DNA of 64,000 nucleotides from Rhodamnia argentea (lineage: Eukaryota; Streptophyta; Magnoliopsida; Myrtales; Myrtaceae). Location of the stretch: positions 2,542,001 to 2,606,000 of the forward strand of contig NC_063150.1 in the NCBI RefSeq assembly GCF_020921035.1. Direction: 5' to 3'. The notes under the pieces were generated by a model. It was not told where the DNA came from and ran no database searches. It saw only the letters and a program-made list of their open reading frames with translations. Both the position numbers and the translations under genes were made by a program. This document shows, piece after piece, positions 1 to 10,660 of the stretch. Every line of letters starts with the position of its first letter. Positions within the stretch are counted from its first letter, which is position 1.

Positions 1-483
1 AGGCATTTCGTGGAACACCTTGAGCGCGCCACCGGCCAACCGACATTTAGAGTAGAAACTGACGAGGGCAGACCCAGAAAACGGCTCGTTGGCGAAACCA
101 AGCTTCAGGGACAAGGAATGGAGGGAGAGACCAAAGGGTACGCACAAAAGGGTCGTGCAGGTCCGGAGGAGGGAAGCGACGGTGCGCTGGTTGGGCAGAG
201 CCGAGTGGCGAAGCATGGACACGAAGTGTCGCAGAGAAAGGAGGGAGTCGGCGTGCGCGGAGATGAGGGACGTCCATGACACGACGTTCGGGGATGGGAT
301 CTGGGCGAAGACGCGACGGGCATAAGACAAAAGACTGGATTTTGAGTAAAGGGAGATGAGCTGGTTGCAGAGGAAGCGATCTTGGTGGGAATGTGATTTC
401 AAAGCTTGAGCGTGGATCATGCGCGGGTCAGCGTTCGGTGGTACCAACAACGTTGATCTGTTGACGTCGGATGAGTCGTTCAT
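1..483 (-). CDS. Pentatricopeptide repeat protein, PLS type, N-terminal part (runs off the left edge)
   Basis: An open frame of 161 codons runs on the minus strand from an ATG at 483 to the window edge, with no stop; an in-frame TGA lies 12 codons upstream, which supports this start. The translation contains typical PPR phrasing: 'ARRVFAQIPSPNVVSWTSLI' near residues 53-72, then 'LPNQRTVASLLRTC' and 'GSALVSFYSKC'. This S/P/L pattern is that of plant PLS-class PPR proteins, which act in mitochondria or plastids and bind organellar RNA for editing or processing. The C-terminal part, which would show E, E+ or DYW domains, lies outside the window, so the subclass and RNA target cannot be told. No clear organelle transit peptide is visible in the first 20 residues. 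The 5' flank (484-660) holds no other gene. I do not assign a specific orthologue. Confidence 0.85.
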   Translation of the reverse strand, partial: MNDSSDVNRSTLLVPPNADPRMIHAQALKSHSHQDRFLCNQLISLYSKSSLLSYARRVFAQIPSPNVVSWTSLISAHADSLLSLRHFVSMLRHSALPNQRTVASLLRTCTTLLCVPFGLSLHSLSLKLGFANEPFSGSALVSFYSKCRLAGGALKVFHEMP

Positions 484-664
484 GTCTGTTTCGTTCCAAC
501 TTCTAAGGAGTTCTCATTTGGAGCGGATGCAATCCGCAGTGCAGAGAGCGAGAAGGCTGGAAACCTATTTCACAGATGTCCCTCTTTTTCTGACTCCCTA
601 TTTTTAAATGTAGGAATAATTGGGGAAGGTTTGATATAATTACAAAAGGCATTTTTATTTAAAA

Positions 665-1196
665 AAGGCCCCGTTTATTTCGTAAAAAATAAGATAATTA
701 GCCAAAATCTGAAAATTAACATGAAAATAATTTTCATCGTTTGGTATGAAAAATCTGATTTGATTATTACCAAAAATTTTGAATTTTGAATTTTTTTTCT
801 TTGTTCTTTTTCATTTTCCCTTCTTTCTCTTTCGGTTGCCAACCAAGGCTATGGCCGGGAACCCTCCACAGAAAAGGGCGAGCTCGAGCCCGGCCAGATC
901 CAGCAAGGTCAAGGTTGAGCTCATTATTGTCTGTGGTCGGCCACCGACCATCGCCGTGGTCGGCGATTGGCCAAGGGAGAAGACAAAAAAAAAAACAGAA
1001 AACGAATGTGACGGAGTGCTCTTCGAAGGAGGGAAAATGATTTCCTCCTTTTAAAAAGATTTTCCACTTTTGAAGGTGTTCTTTTTATTGACAAAAAATG
1101 TGTTCATTGATTAGTTTATTTTCTGTGAATCAAACAACAAAAAATTTGAATTTTTTTTTCCTAAGTGTTGTTTTCCGTGAAAACAAATGAAGCCTA
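665..1196. mobile_element. Non-autonomous inverted-repeat transposon, family C copy 1
   Basis: The left end reads 'aggccccgtttatttcg' and the right end 'aaaacaaatgaagcct', imperfect reverse complements. The same termini recur at 19388/19991, 41293/42781, 61244/61855 and 63877, so this is a dispersed family. The core (860-1010) is GC-richer and the flanks are T/A-rich. No transposase is encoded; the small ORFs inside are chance. Confidence 0.6.
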
Positions 1197-1264
1197 AATA
1201 GATAAATATTTACCAAATGGGGTGAAGCAGCTTTGAGATTCTTTGTCCTATATAGATAAATAGC

Positions 1265-2006
1265 GAGAATTATCTAAAAATCCTAAATTTATTGTAATTG
1301 TGTCAATTCAATCCCTTTTTTTTTTTTTGCCGATTTAATCTTAAACTTTTTGTTGTTGCGTGAATTCAATCCACTCGGTCAATTTTGGCTAGCCGACGTT
1401 AATGTGGACACCTGCCGATGCTAGTCCGAGGACATAATATTATAATAGTCCTTTGAATTTTTTTATTCTCTTTTCCCTTTTTTTCTTTTTTTTCCTTCCC
1501 TCTTCTTCCTTCGCAGCGACCGGCTAGAGGCAACGGCCAGCGAGGGCTAGGCAACCTCGTAGTCACAAACATGAATCAAAAACTTGTTGTAATGAGCAAG
1601 AATGATCTCGATTCACACCAAAGAAACAACATGGATCACATAAGGGAGCAAAGACCGATGAAAACCAAAGAGAAACATATCTTTCTCGGGACGGATCTAG
1701 CGAGGTCGAGCCTCGCCCCGCCTCACCGGATTTGGGTGGGCAATCGATTAGAGGAAGACGAGAGAAAGAAAAAAGGAGCAATAAAAGGATAAAAATTTCA
1801 AAAAAAAAAATTAAAATATTATCCAATCGGACGGTTGGTGTTCACATCGGCACAGATTGCGGTGTGCCGATCGAACAAAATTTGTCGGATTGAGAAAATT
1901 GGTATAATTACAAAAGGTTTAAGAATGAATCGGCAAAAATAAAAAAAAAGTTTAGGACTAAATTGACATAATCGTAATAGATTTAAAACTTTTTTGTAAT
2001 TTTCCC
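1265..2006. mobile_element. Non-autonomous inverted-repeat transposon, family A copy 1
   Basis: The left end ('aatcctaaatttattgtaat', then 'tgtgtcaattcaatcc') is mirrored by the right end ('tgacataatcgtaatagatt', then 'ttttgtaattttccc'), giving terminal inverted repeats of about 60-120 bp. The core at about 1500-1760 is GC-rich. The same ends recur at about 15.8, 17.2, 20.0 and 38.0 kb. It has no coding capacity. Confidence 0.65.
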
Positions 2007-2259
2007 AAGATAGATATTTTTCAAGTTCAAGGTTTTAGCTATATTACGTTAGTAGACAAGAAGAGGGAAGTGTTAAAAATAAATAAAGTAAAGATAAAGT
2101 GTGGATGTTTATGATTTTAGGACAGCAATTTTGGTGAGGGGACATTCATTATAGAGTACACTATGCGTATTAATAGCCTTAATATAAGGCGAAACCAACT
2201 TTGGTGGTCGATCCTAATTTGACTCTATCTGGTAATAGCTCTCATCATTATATGTGACA

Positions 2260-2635
2260 GGGGAAAAGTACACTAAAAGTGCCATAACTTATGTACGGCG
2301 TTCACTTGAGTGCCATAACTTTCAAAACGTTCACTTAAGTGCCATAACTTTCAAAAATTGTTCACTTGAATGCTACGTCGGAGCAAAATCGTTCGCTTGA
2401 GTGCTACAGTAACTTTTCCGGCGTGCCACGTCGCCTTCCCGGCGTCTACAGCAACTTTTCCGGCGTGCTGCAGTAATTTTTCCGGCCTCTACAGTAACTT
2501 TCCTGGCCGCCACATCAACATGGTACTCAAGTGAACGATTTTTAAAAGTTATGACACTTAAGTGAACATTTTGAAAGTTATAGCACTCAAGTGAACGCCG
2601 TACAAAAGTTATGGTACTTCTAGTGTACTTTTCCC
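2260..2635. mobile_element. MITE, family B copy 1, with target-site duplication
   Basis: The terminal inverted repeats are about 100 bp: the left arm reads 'ggggaaaagtacactaaaag' and continues 'tgccataactta', and the right arm ends in its complement 'tagtgtacttttccc'. The arms themselves contain repeats of 'gttcacttgagtgccataac'. The element is flanked by 'tatgtgac' (2251-2258 and 2636-2643), an 8- to 9-bp target duplication. Long terminal repeats plus an 8-9 bp duplication suggest a Mutator-like non-autonomous element. Confidence 0.75.
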
Positions 2636-3111
2636 TATGTGACGACTAATTTGCGTCGAAAAGAAGGGCGAGTCGTAACCTCATCCATCAATGTTGTCTT
2701 GTTTAGGAACCCCTTTTCAACACATGTTCTTCGGATTGTTCAATTCAAACAACCAAATTGTGAACGGGATCTTGGTTCGGTCCGGTCCCGAGGGGTGTCA
2801 TTTTGATCGATTAGTCGTTGGAGACCGTCTCGAATATGCGACGACAATTCTGTACCAATTGAATCCGTTGGACCGTTCACGATTTTGAGATTGTTGTTAC
2901 TTATGGAGGCACATTTTTGCTATAGGACCTCGCATGTAGATGATTGTGAAAGAAGATTTGACATAAATTTTATCGAGCTAACTTCCAATAATCCATCATA
3001 TGGCAACCAGGACGACAATGAAGCTCACCGCGGTTTCAAATTCGGGCTCCTTTTGACCTTCGGGTGAACCGTTGGTTCTTGCTTTTAACTCGTGAGACTG
3101 AATTTATGGAC
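2636..3111. other. Intergenic stretch, no gene seen
   Basis: The short frames at 2691-2888 and 2885-3067 have no recognisable domain and no splice-consistent continuation. I see no RNA gene or repeat here. Confidence 0.5.
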
Positions 3112-3119
3112 CCGGTGCT

Positions 3120-3593
3120 AGACATGGCCCCGGGCCGTGAACCGACGGTTCCGGTTTGTGGCCATGATGGAACCGAAACCGGCCCTTGAAGGGGCGGTTC
3201 CGGTTCCGAGCCCGTTGAAGGCCCGGTTCCGGTTCTGAATTTAAAATTTAATTTTAAATAATAAATTATGAAATAAAAAAATAATAAATTATGAAATAAA
3301 AAAATAATAAATTATCAATTATAAATTATAATCAAATTGTGCATTGTAATCAAATTTGGGAGGGAAAAAAGAAAGAGGGATTGGGCTTGAACTTAATGAA
3401 TTATCATTAAGTGCATACATATCTTCTTGAGAATGGGCTTGAACGGCCCCGTTGGCTCTTTCCCCCCACTTTTTTTTTGGGCCGGTTCCTAATTTTTTTA
3501 AACCGAAACCAGCCCGTGAGGGGCCGGGCTGGGCTGGTTCTGGTTATTCCAAGGGCCGGTTTTGGGCCCAAATCGGCCCGTGGCCATGTCTGT
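3120..3593. mobile_element. Non-autonomous hAT-like element
   Basis: The left terminus 'agacatggccccgggccgtg' is mirrored by the right terminus 'cggcccgtggccatgtct'. The flanks 'ccggtgct' (3112-3119) and 'ccagtgca' (3594-3601) could be an 8-bp target duplication with two mismatches. The interior holds repeated 'ggttccggtt' motifs and an AT-rich stretch with a short tandem repeat (about 3240-3320). No transposase frame. Confidence 0.55.
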
Positions 3594-3601
3594 CCAGTGC
3601 A

Positions 3602-5470
3602 GTCACATATCTAATTAACCATATGAAATTCACAGGATGTATGACTAAAATAAATCCGAGTGGATCGTTAAGACAATCATTTCTGCTTAATTGATAAGAG
3701 GTCGTGCCTTTCTACTGACTCTATTCCACACGATGATTCCGAGGACATGTAGGTAAAACTTGGTTTCAAATTTGAGAATAGAATAAAGATGGTACCAACT
3801 CTAAAACCAGCACATAAGAATTTGGCAATTTGCGCAAGAGTAAACTTGCGCTCACATTCATACAAACCAATTTAAAAACAATAAAAGAAGCTCATATCTT
3901 GGGCATGCAAACTTTAGGTAAATCCAAATGTTAGGTTTCGTCCGAAGTAGGTAAACGGAGTGATTTTACTCGTATATGCAAAGATTCACCTACCCGAACC
4001 ATTTAGATAAAAAAAGATAATTTGAAGACTTGCGCATCCAGATATTGGCATCCTCGAAATGAAACTCTCCGAAGTGGGATTCTTGCATGTTCTTAATTGT
4101 AAATGCGAAAAAACACAACGACGCAATTAAACGTGAAATTATGTAACGCGAATGTTTTGCTTAGGGCCAAGTTTCGACAATCTTGACGGGTTTGATCCCT
4201 ATCCGAACGAGACTTTCAGGGTGAAATATCTAGATGTCGATGCTTAGATTCAATTCAGACCGAGTGAACTCTATAATTACTCGTCAGATGATAGGTTTTT
4301 GTCTCTAAAGATATGCCCCTTTTTTTTTTTTTTTGCATGATCCCTAAAGATTTCAATCTTTGAGAACACTTAGGTTACTGTGAGCACACAAAAGATTACT
4401 TACTCAGCAGACAAATGTCAATCAAATAGGAAAATGCAATTGCAAAGGCATTAAAGCAAATCTATGTAACTTAGGAGTTCACTTGTCCTTGTCTTTTGAA
4501 GACAACCTCTTTGGGATTCCAAAATGGAGCATGGTGAGAAAACAAAAGTGGAAATAAAGATAAAAATAAAAATGGGAGCAAAAAAGAAGAAAAAATTGCT
4601 TGTTATGTACTTATTGGAGGCAAAGGCTAAAGGACAAATTGGAGAGACAAGCCATGTGGAGTGATGCCCTTCCTTTTTTTTTCACTTTCTTTTACTTGGG
4701 TTTCACTCTTCCAATAAACCAAAGTTGCTCTGTTCTTGTAAAAAGTTAGTAAATACTTTTTTTTGAATTTTTGGTGACGAGTGCTTTTGGCTCTAGCTTT
4801 TGGAAAATTTAAAAAGTGTGCCCAATTGAATTTAAACAGTAGTATTGAATTAATTTTCATCAATTTGAGGTGTCTAACATCATGTAAATCAAAATTAAAC
4901 CCTAAAGCAAAAATACAAGAGAAAAAAATTAAAACGAATAATTCCAAACAGATCCATCGAGGATGGCTCACAAGTGAAAAACCAACTATTCTAAAATCAG
5001 TAATAGCCTTTCGACAAAAAGTAAAAAAAAAACAGTAATGCCCTTCATTAGTAAACCTCGAGTATGGGACGCAAATCTTGGAAGAGATCGCAGAAACAAG
5101 AGGCCATCTATTTACACATAATTTTTTTGGTCTGTTATTTATACATGAAAGTTTATCAAGTAGTCTATTAATCAAATAAAGAACTTTTCAACTTTGGAAG
5201 CAATAGTTTTTCTTATAATGTCATAAATTAATAATGCCTCGAAACTTCCGGGATTTTCTTATTGCTAAAATTGATAATCCCTTTTGCTATCTCCCCTTCC
5301 ATTGCCGCGAATTGAATTTCCTTGCTGGCATTGCGCATGCCCCAAATAGCGGGAAACACAAAGAAAGTCGCCCCAACAAGCGAGAGGTCAAAGCAAACCC
5401 TTTGTTTCTTTTTCTTTCTCGAGAGTCAAACCAAGCAATGGGGCTCTATACTATGATGGATTGATTAGAG
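3602..5470. other. Intergenic AT-rich stretch, no gene seen
   Basis: The longest frame is a 182-codon minus-strand ORF at 4627-5175. It is lysine/phenylalanine-rich, lies in very AT-rich DNA and shows no domain, so I treat it as chance. A T-run (4318-4335) is the only other feature. Confidence 0.5.
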
Positions 5471-5472
5471 CA

Positions 5473-5695
5473 AGGGGGGAGCACCGGTCCAGTTCCAATC
5501 TAGGGACCGTTGATATCGATCCGGTTCCTAGCTTCAAGTGCAGATCGAATCGCTCGAACCGGATTGATAATTATTTTTCTTTTATTATTGCAATTCCCGA
5601 AAGATGATTGGAGGCACAAATTTGCAACCGACCGCACCTGGTCCGGTTTACTTTTTAGGGAGAGAACCAACTCACCCTAGAACCGATCACTTATA
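5473..5695. mobile_element. Possible short hAT-like remnant
   Basis: It starts 'aagggggga gcaccggtcc' and ends 'accctagaaccgatcac', with internal 'ggttcc' and 'gaaccg' motifs like those of the hAT-like elements at 10.2, 40.1 and 41.9 kb. The ends are degenerate and no clear target duplication is visible. Confidence 0.35.
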
Positions 5696-6457
5696 ATTGG
5701 AGCAATGTAAATAATATGCATTGAATACGTCATTAGGTTGAAAATGCTCTACAAGTGAATAGGCGAAAATGGCATAAGCTCATTAACTTAGCACCTAGGA
5801 CGGATTCCACCGGTGATTAGGCAATTGTGTATGATAAGATGCCGCTCTTGATGGTGTGGCTATAGGCGGTAGGTCTCACCAATCCCGACGACAACGCGAT
5901 TTTAGCCTACAGGTGATCGAGTCTAATTTGATATTAACTCATTTTGTCGAAGGGGAAGAGTGTTTGATCAATTTACAAACTAGGATTTTGCTACATTAGA
6001 TTAATCCGGCCGCCGTATAAGCTCACTTAATCTTCATCTTACCCTAAATTAAGAAAATCCCCGTCTTATTTATCACAAGACACCCCATATTAGTATAACA
6101 ATTTGGCCAACAAAACAAGGATGAATGAGATGGGGCAAAAACATCAAGTATGGAAGCAGGATTTCACGAGATAGAACAAACTATCACCGACCAGGAACCA
6201 CGATAACGTTGAGAACAGTCATCATCTGACGTGAGTTTCGCCGTTGACGAATTTACAAACAGGGGACAATTTCCTGTCCGGGCGGTCCGGCACGCCAGAT
6301 CTGATCCATGTGAACCCTAGTCCGAACAACAAATTCATGTGATTTTGCATTTAAGGCTAAGAAATGGCAGCTGAAACGAAATCCATAATCTGATGTCCCA
6401 AAACTGATTTTGCATCCACAACACGAGCAGAACAATTTGGCACCTAAGCAGTGTCTT

Positions 6458-6458
<1 letters not shown>

Positions 6459-6492
<34 letters not shown>
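6459..6492. repeat. (GA)n microsatellite
   Basis: An uninterrupted GA dinucleotide run of about 17 units. It is non-coding; the serine/leucine-rich frames across it are repeat shadows. Confidence 0.95.
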
Positions 6493-6495
<3 letters not shown>

Positions 6496-7024
6496 CCAAT
6501 GGAGAGATATGGCCTCCATGGATTAAAATATAACAAAGGGCATACACTCATTTCTCCACAGCATCTTTCTCATCCATCCATCAATGTCAATTGACAAACA
6601 AACATTCATTCCTAATCCTGCAACATTTAAGAGTCCTCTTCCGGTGTTTTTTTCTTTTTTTCACCTTTGTGAGAAAAAAAAGTAGTAATACTTCCAAGCC
6701 CTGTTTCTCTTCAACGCTCTCATTCAGTCTTTACCTAACGGTAAGCACAGGTTCTTCTCCTTCTCCTCATGTTGCACCTCCCAACCAACATTTGACTCCC
6801 CCTCCATTCTGTAACATCTCCACCACCCACCTCCCAAAAAATTAGTCCATTCTCTTCTCTACTTGGAGAATGAAGAACCACAAAACAAAGAATTGGCCTC
6901 AAAATTTTTCCTTTTGCCTCTTTCTTCAACCCTAGATCACTGCCACTAAAAATCTGCAGAAAGCAAAAGAAAACCCACATTTTGTAACACTCAGAAACAA
7001 AGAGAACTCACTGAAAAATGATTA

Positions 7025-7068
7025 TAGAGAGAGAGAGAGAGAGAGAAGGGGGGGAGGGAGGGAGGGGA
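7025..7068. repeat. GA microsatellite running into a G-tract (G3-5 repeats)
   Basis: About 11 GA units are followed by four or more runs of three to seven G separated by single A. It starts 12 bp beyond the stop codon of the minus-strand PDLP gene, so it is in that gene's 3' UTR as a C-rich/CT-rich tract. The plus strand fits the simple G-quadruplex pattern. Confidence 0.85.
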
Positions 7069-7079
7069 GCCAAATTGTG

Positions 7080-8487
7080 TCAACTTTTGTTAAACATACC
7101 ATCATGTTTCTTCAGCAAATTCCTGGCAAACAGCAAGCAAATGACCAGAAAACCAACCCCAGCAGCCCCTCCTAATATAATAGCCACTGTCTTGCCTGTG
7201 CTTTGCCCCGACCCTACCACCATTTCTTTTAAACTTTAGCACTAATCCTCAAACAAACATGTTAAAAAACAAGAAATCTCACAACATAATCTTGAGGGCT
7301 ACAAAAAGCTCTGAACTTTGCACAACAATAACACATTTGATATGCAAAAGATTCCAAGAAAACCACACAACTTGTCCAGTTTTTCTAGTCCGCACATCGT
7401 ACCGCAAAATTTCAGTGTGGCCATCCTGCATTACCTGATGAAGAAGATGAAGACGAAGAGGAGGAGGAGGACGACGACGACCTCATGGGAACCCCATTTG
7501 GGTAGTAACTATAGCTCACGAAGCACTTGTGCAGATAAATCTGCCCGGAGATGGAGCTCCCACACTCCACCTGAGCCCTCTGGACAGCACTCTTCACACA
7601 CTCTCCACAGTCCGAGTCCCCAACATCCCCCTCACACTGGCCCAACATATACACCGCCTCGTAGCTCGTCGTGTAGAACCCGTGACCCGACACCACGCCG
7701 TTCTCCAGCACCGAGAAAGCCGTGTCCCTCCTCTCCTGGAACCCCGTCCCTGCATTTACATTCACATTACCAAATTCGGGTCTAGAATTCATATCAGTTC
7801 GAGTCGTTTACTGGAACATAATAACTTGGCTAAAAGAAATAACTTGACATTTCCTATATTGACATTACACAGGCCGCAGCGCTTTCACACTTGATTACAA
7901 CAGAACATTAGTAACATCGTAAATCACATTTTAAGACATGCCCTGTTCCATCTTCCATGGAAATGTGTCAAGATTGTGCCTTTTTTTGGTAACAAAAATC
8001 GACAGCCCTTACCTGCGACGCTGGTGGCCCCGCAGGACTTATACAGCATCTCCATTCCCGAGACCTGAGTGAACCCAGAGACCTCGTAGAGCAAGTAGCA
8101 TCCTGACAGCTGAACCCTCGCGGCGATGGTCCGTCCACAGAGCTTGTCGGTCAAAATGGGGAGCTTGCTGACGCAGTTGTAGCAGTCGGTGTTGCTCAGA
8201 TCACCTCGGCACTGGAAGAGCCCGGTGATGCTGGTCTGGCCCGACCCGGAAGTGGTCTTGAAGAACTTGGATTTGGTGGACTGAGACACCAGAGATCCGA
8301 ACAGGGCCGAGAGGGATTGCGAGTAGACCCCTGTCGGATCCACGAAGGCTTGCTTCGCACACCCTTTGTAGACCAGAGCAGTGTAGTCAGTGGCGGATTT
8401 GGCAAGTGGGACTCGAGGGAGGAACAACAATGCCGAGAGAGAGAGGAAGAGGAAGGGTAAAGGCGAGGGCTTTGCGGAAAAACCCAT
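7080..8487 (-). CDS. PDLP: Plasmodesmata-located protein (two DUF26 domains, one membrane span)
   Basis: CDS complement(join(7080..7213,7435..7749,8013..8487)), 924 nt, 307 aa; all joins are in frame (phase 1 at both introns). Known family members are type I membrane proteins at plasmodesmata that control callose deposition and cell-to-cell traffic. Visible order: a signal peptide (residues 1 to about 30, leucine-rich); DUF26 no. 1 with C-X8-C-X2-C ('CRGDLSNTDCYNC'); DUF26 no. 2 with the same spacing ('CEGDVGDSDCGEC'); a serine-rich stalk of about 15 consecutive Ser; a transmembrane helix ('TVAIILGGAAGVGFLVICLL'); and a short basic tail ending 'KKHDGMFNKS'. Length fits the family (about 290-310). 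There is no kinase domain, so it is not a cysteine-rich receptor kinase. The Ser run is encoded by mixed TCN codons and is unusually long. Which PDLP orthologue it is cannot be fixed here. Confidence 0.93.
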
Positions 8488-9689
8488 ATTTCAGGAGGGG
8501 GTGTGGTTTGAACTTTGATGGATCAAATCATGGGTCGGTGCTTCTTGGAAGTGAATTTTTGGGGTTTTGGAGAAATGGGTTTTGGTTGAAGCTGGGAAAA
8601 GATTGAAGGGTTGCGCCTTGAAGCTTTGATTCCTTAGCTTTCCCTGTTGCAGCTTTCTTTTTTCACTTGGAAAAGACTCTGAATTTTGGGTGTTTCCGTA
8701 TAGGGGTGCTTGGGATTTCACTTTACTTTTTCTCAGCCTCACAAGGAGCCCCAAACCTGCCTCTGGAGATGTGCAGAGAGATGAGGAAGCATCTCCTCTC
8801 TCTCTCTCTCTCTCTTTTTAATTTTCTTTTCCTTTTCTTGAAGGGCTCTCTTTGCCTAGGGAAGGTTCTTGCAATGGGGTGCAATTGGTGGGAGAGAGAA
8901 ATTGGAAAGATAAAAGAATTATTTTCATGCCTGAACAAGGTGGCCTTTTTTTATGTTGTTTTTGTCTGCCCTTTTTAGAATTTGTGAAGAGAATGAGTGC
9001 AAGATGGTCTGAATCTGAAAAAAATTACTTTTTTTTTTCTTTTAGGGGGAAGAAATGTCTTTCCAGAGAGAGAGAAGACAACGAGGAGGGCATGAATGGA
9101 GGTGGGAATCTGATTTTGTGACTTGGAGGAGCGTGTGAAGTTTGACTCACAGTGCCACATCAGTCATCACTTGAGCTACGGTTTTGAATTGAATTGAATT
9201 GAATAATGGAGTAGCCTGGGTAAGTCTGTTTCCTGGTTTTCCTAAAACCAGCACTGTTGTCATTTACTCTGCATCGCAATTGAGGCTTGAGTTGGAGCTA
9301 TACTCTGGCTTAACCTTATCTTTGACTCAAAGAATTGATTTGGCTGAATGATTTGTCCCAGTGTAATTGCTGCCTGGGCTCCATTTGTCTGATTTGTCAT
9401 GTGCTTTGAGAGGTTGAGAGGGAATCGAGAATACCAATTTAGCAGACGATCAAGGAGGTGCTAGATGGTCCCCCGGTCTGGCATCATGACAAAATGGTGT
9501 TGGCGATTATGGAGGAGGAGACAAATTTGGAAGTCCAAAAAACCAGTTGAAGTAGAGATTTAGGAGGTCGGTAGGTCTCCTCCCCTTCTTCTTCTACCAA
9601 TATATATATTGCCAATTGCACACCACGTGAACGAATAAGTGATTTGATAGTAATTTCTTATCCTTGCTCTTTATTCATGTAAGGTAAAG
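8488..9689. other. Upstream region of the PDLP gene
   Basis: No gene is seen. The region holds the presumed promoter and 5' UTR of the minus-strand gene and a CT run at about 8795-8815. ORFs on both strands are short and featureless. Confidence 0.5.
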
Positions 9690-10022
9690 TAAGTCAAACA
9701 GTTTTTGAACTTTGACCCAATATAAAATTTGATTCTTGAACGTTTGATTTGTTCAATATAATTCCTAGATTTTTGGTACATGTTCAATTTAGTTCTTCTA
9801 TTATATGAAAATATTCAAAGTTGTCGGTGATCTTAAATTAATGAAATAACAACATTGAACCTTTTTTTTTTATAATTAAAGGACTACATCAAATTGAACA
9901 AATTAAAAGTTGAGAGACCACATTGTATATTAAGCTAAAGTTTATGGACCATATTGAACAAATTAAATGTTCGGAGATTACATTGTACATCGTCTCAAAA
10001 TTCAGAGACCATTTGTGTCATT
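9690..10022. mobile_element. Inverted-repeat element (family E)
   Basis: The left half carries 'tttttgaactttgaccc' and 'gaacgtttgatttgttcaat'; the right half carries the complements 'attgaacaaattaaatgttc' and 'caaaattcagagaccatttg'. About 100-bp arms surround an AT-rich centre with a T-run near 9863. A half copy lies at about 15735-15805. Confidence 0.55.
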
Positions 10023-10204
10023 ATCTCATTCATGTATATTGTCTTGTTGACGCCGTAATTCATTTTCTTTTAGATTCTTTATGATCTATTTCCAAATTCA
10101 TGCTATTAGAATAATAGTTTATAGAGCCATCATAAGAATTGCAAATGAATTTTTTGTAAGAAAAGGAAAATACCACCATAATCCCTAGATTATGTCCTCC
10201 ATGA

Positions 10205-10660
10205 CTATAATTATGCAACCGATCCGGATCTACTCGGGAAGAGGACCGAACCGGCCATGGAAACAAGTCTAGTTCCCGGTTTCAAAACTTAGAACTGGTG
10301 CGGTGCGGGTAGGTTTCAAGTTCTAGGTATCATAGGGAACCAACAATTAGAACCTATTTTATGAAGTTGGAAGAAGATGATTTATTTTTATTAAATGAAC
10401 TTAACTTCCTTATTGGTTTATATTTGTATTTGTTTGGTATCGATATTTACTTCGATCCGTCGCGTTGCTCATCCTATTTTGCTATAACTACAATTTTTAA
10501 TTAAATGATGCAAAAAAAAAAAGAGATTCCCAAGTAAACCCCGAAATCAGATCGAAAAAACATGATTAGTTATTGGTTTCAAAAATTTGAGAACCGGTTC
10601 TAACGTAATAGGTTCTAAATTTTAGGTATGGAACTTACCTAAACTAAAACCGATCACTCC
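10205..10660. mobile_element. Possible hAT-like remnant
   Basis: The right end 'aaaccgatcactcctaa' resembles the ends of the elements at 41.9 and 5.5 kb, and the interior repeats 'gaaccggttc' and 'ggttctaa'. The left end is indistinct. No coding capacity. Confidence 0.35.

Larger units (their letters stand above)
5696..7079. other. Intergenic stretch downstream of the PDLP gene
   Basis: No gene is seen. The part next to 7080 is presumably 3' untranslated sequence of the minus-strand gene that ends there. It contains the two GA-rich repeats listed separately. Confidence 0.5.

Noticed and set aside
4627-5175. 182-codon minus-strand ORF, the longest unassigned frame between genes
   Set aside because: It lies in very AT-rich DNA, is rich in Lys/Phe/Ser, overlaps an opposite-strand frame and shows no domain.
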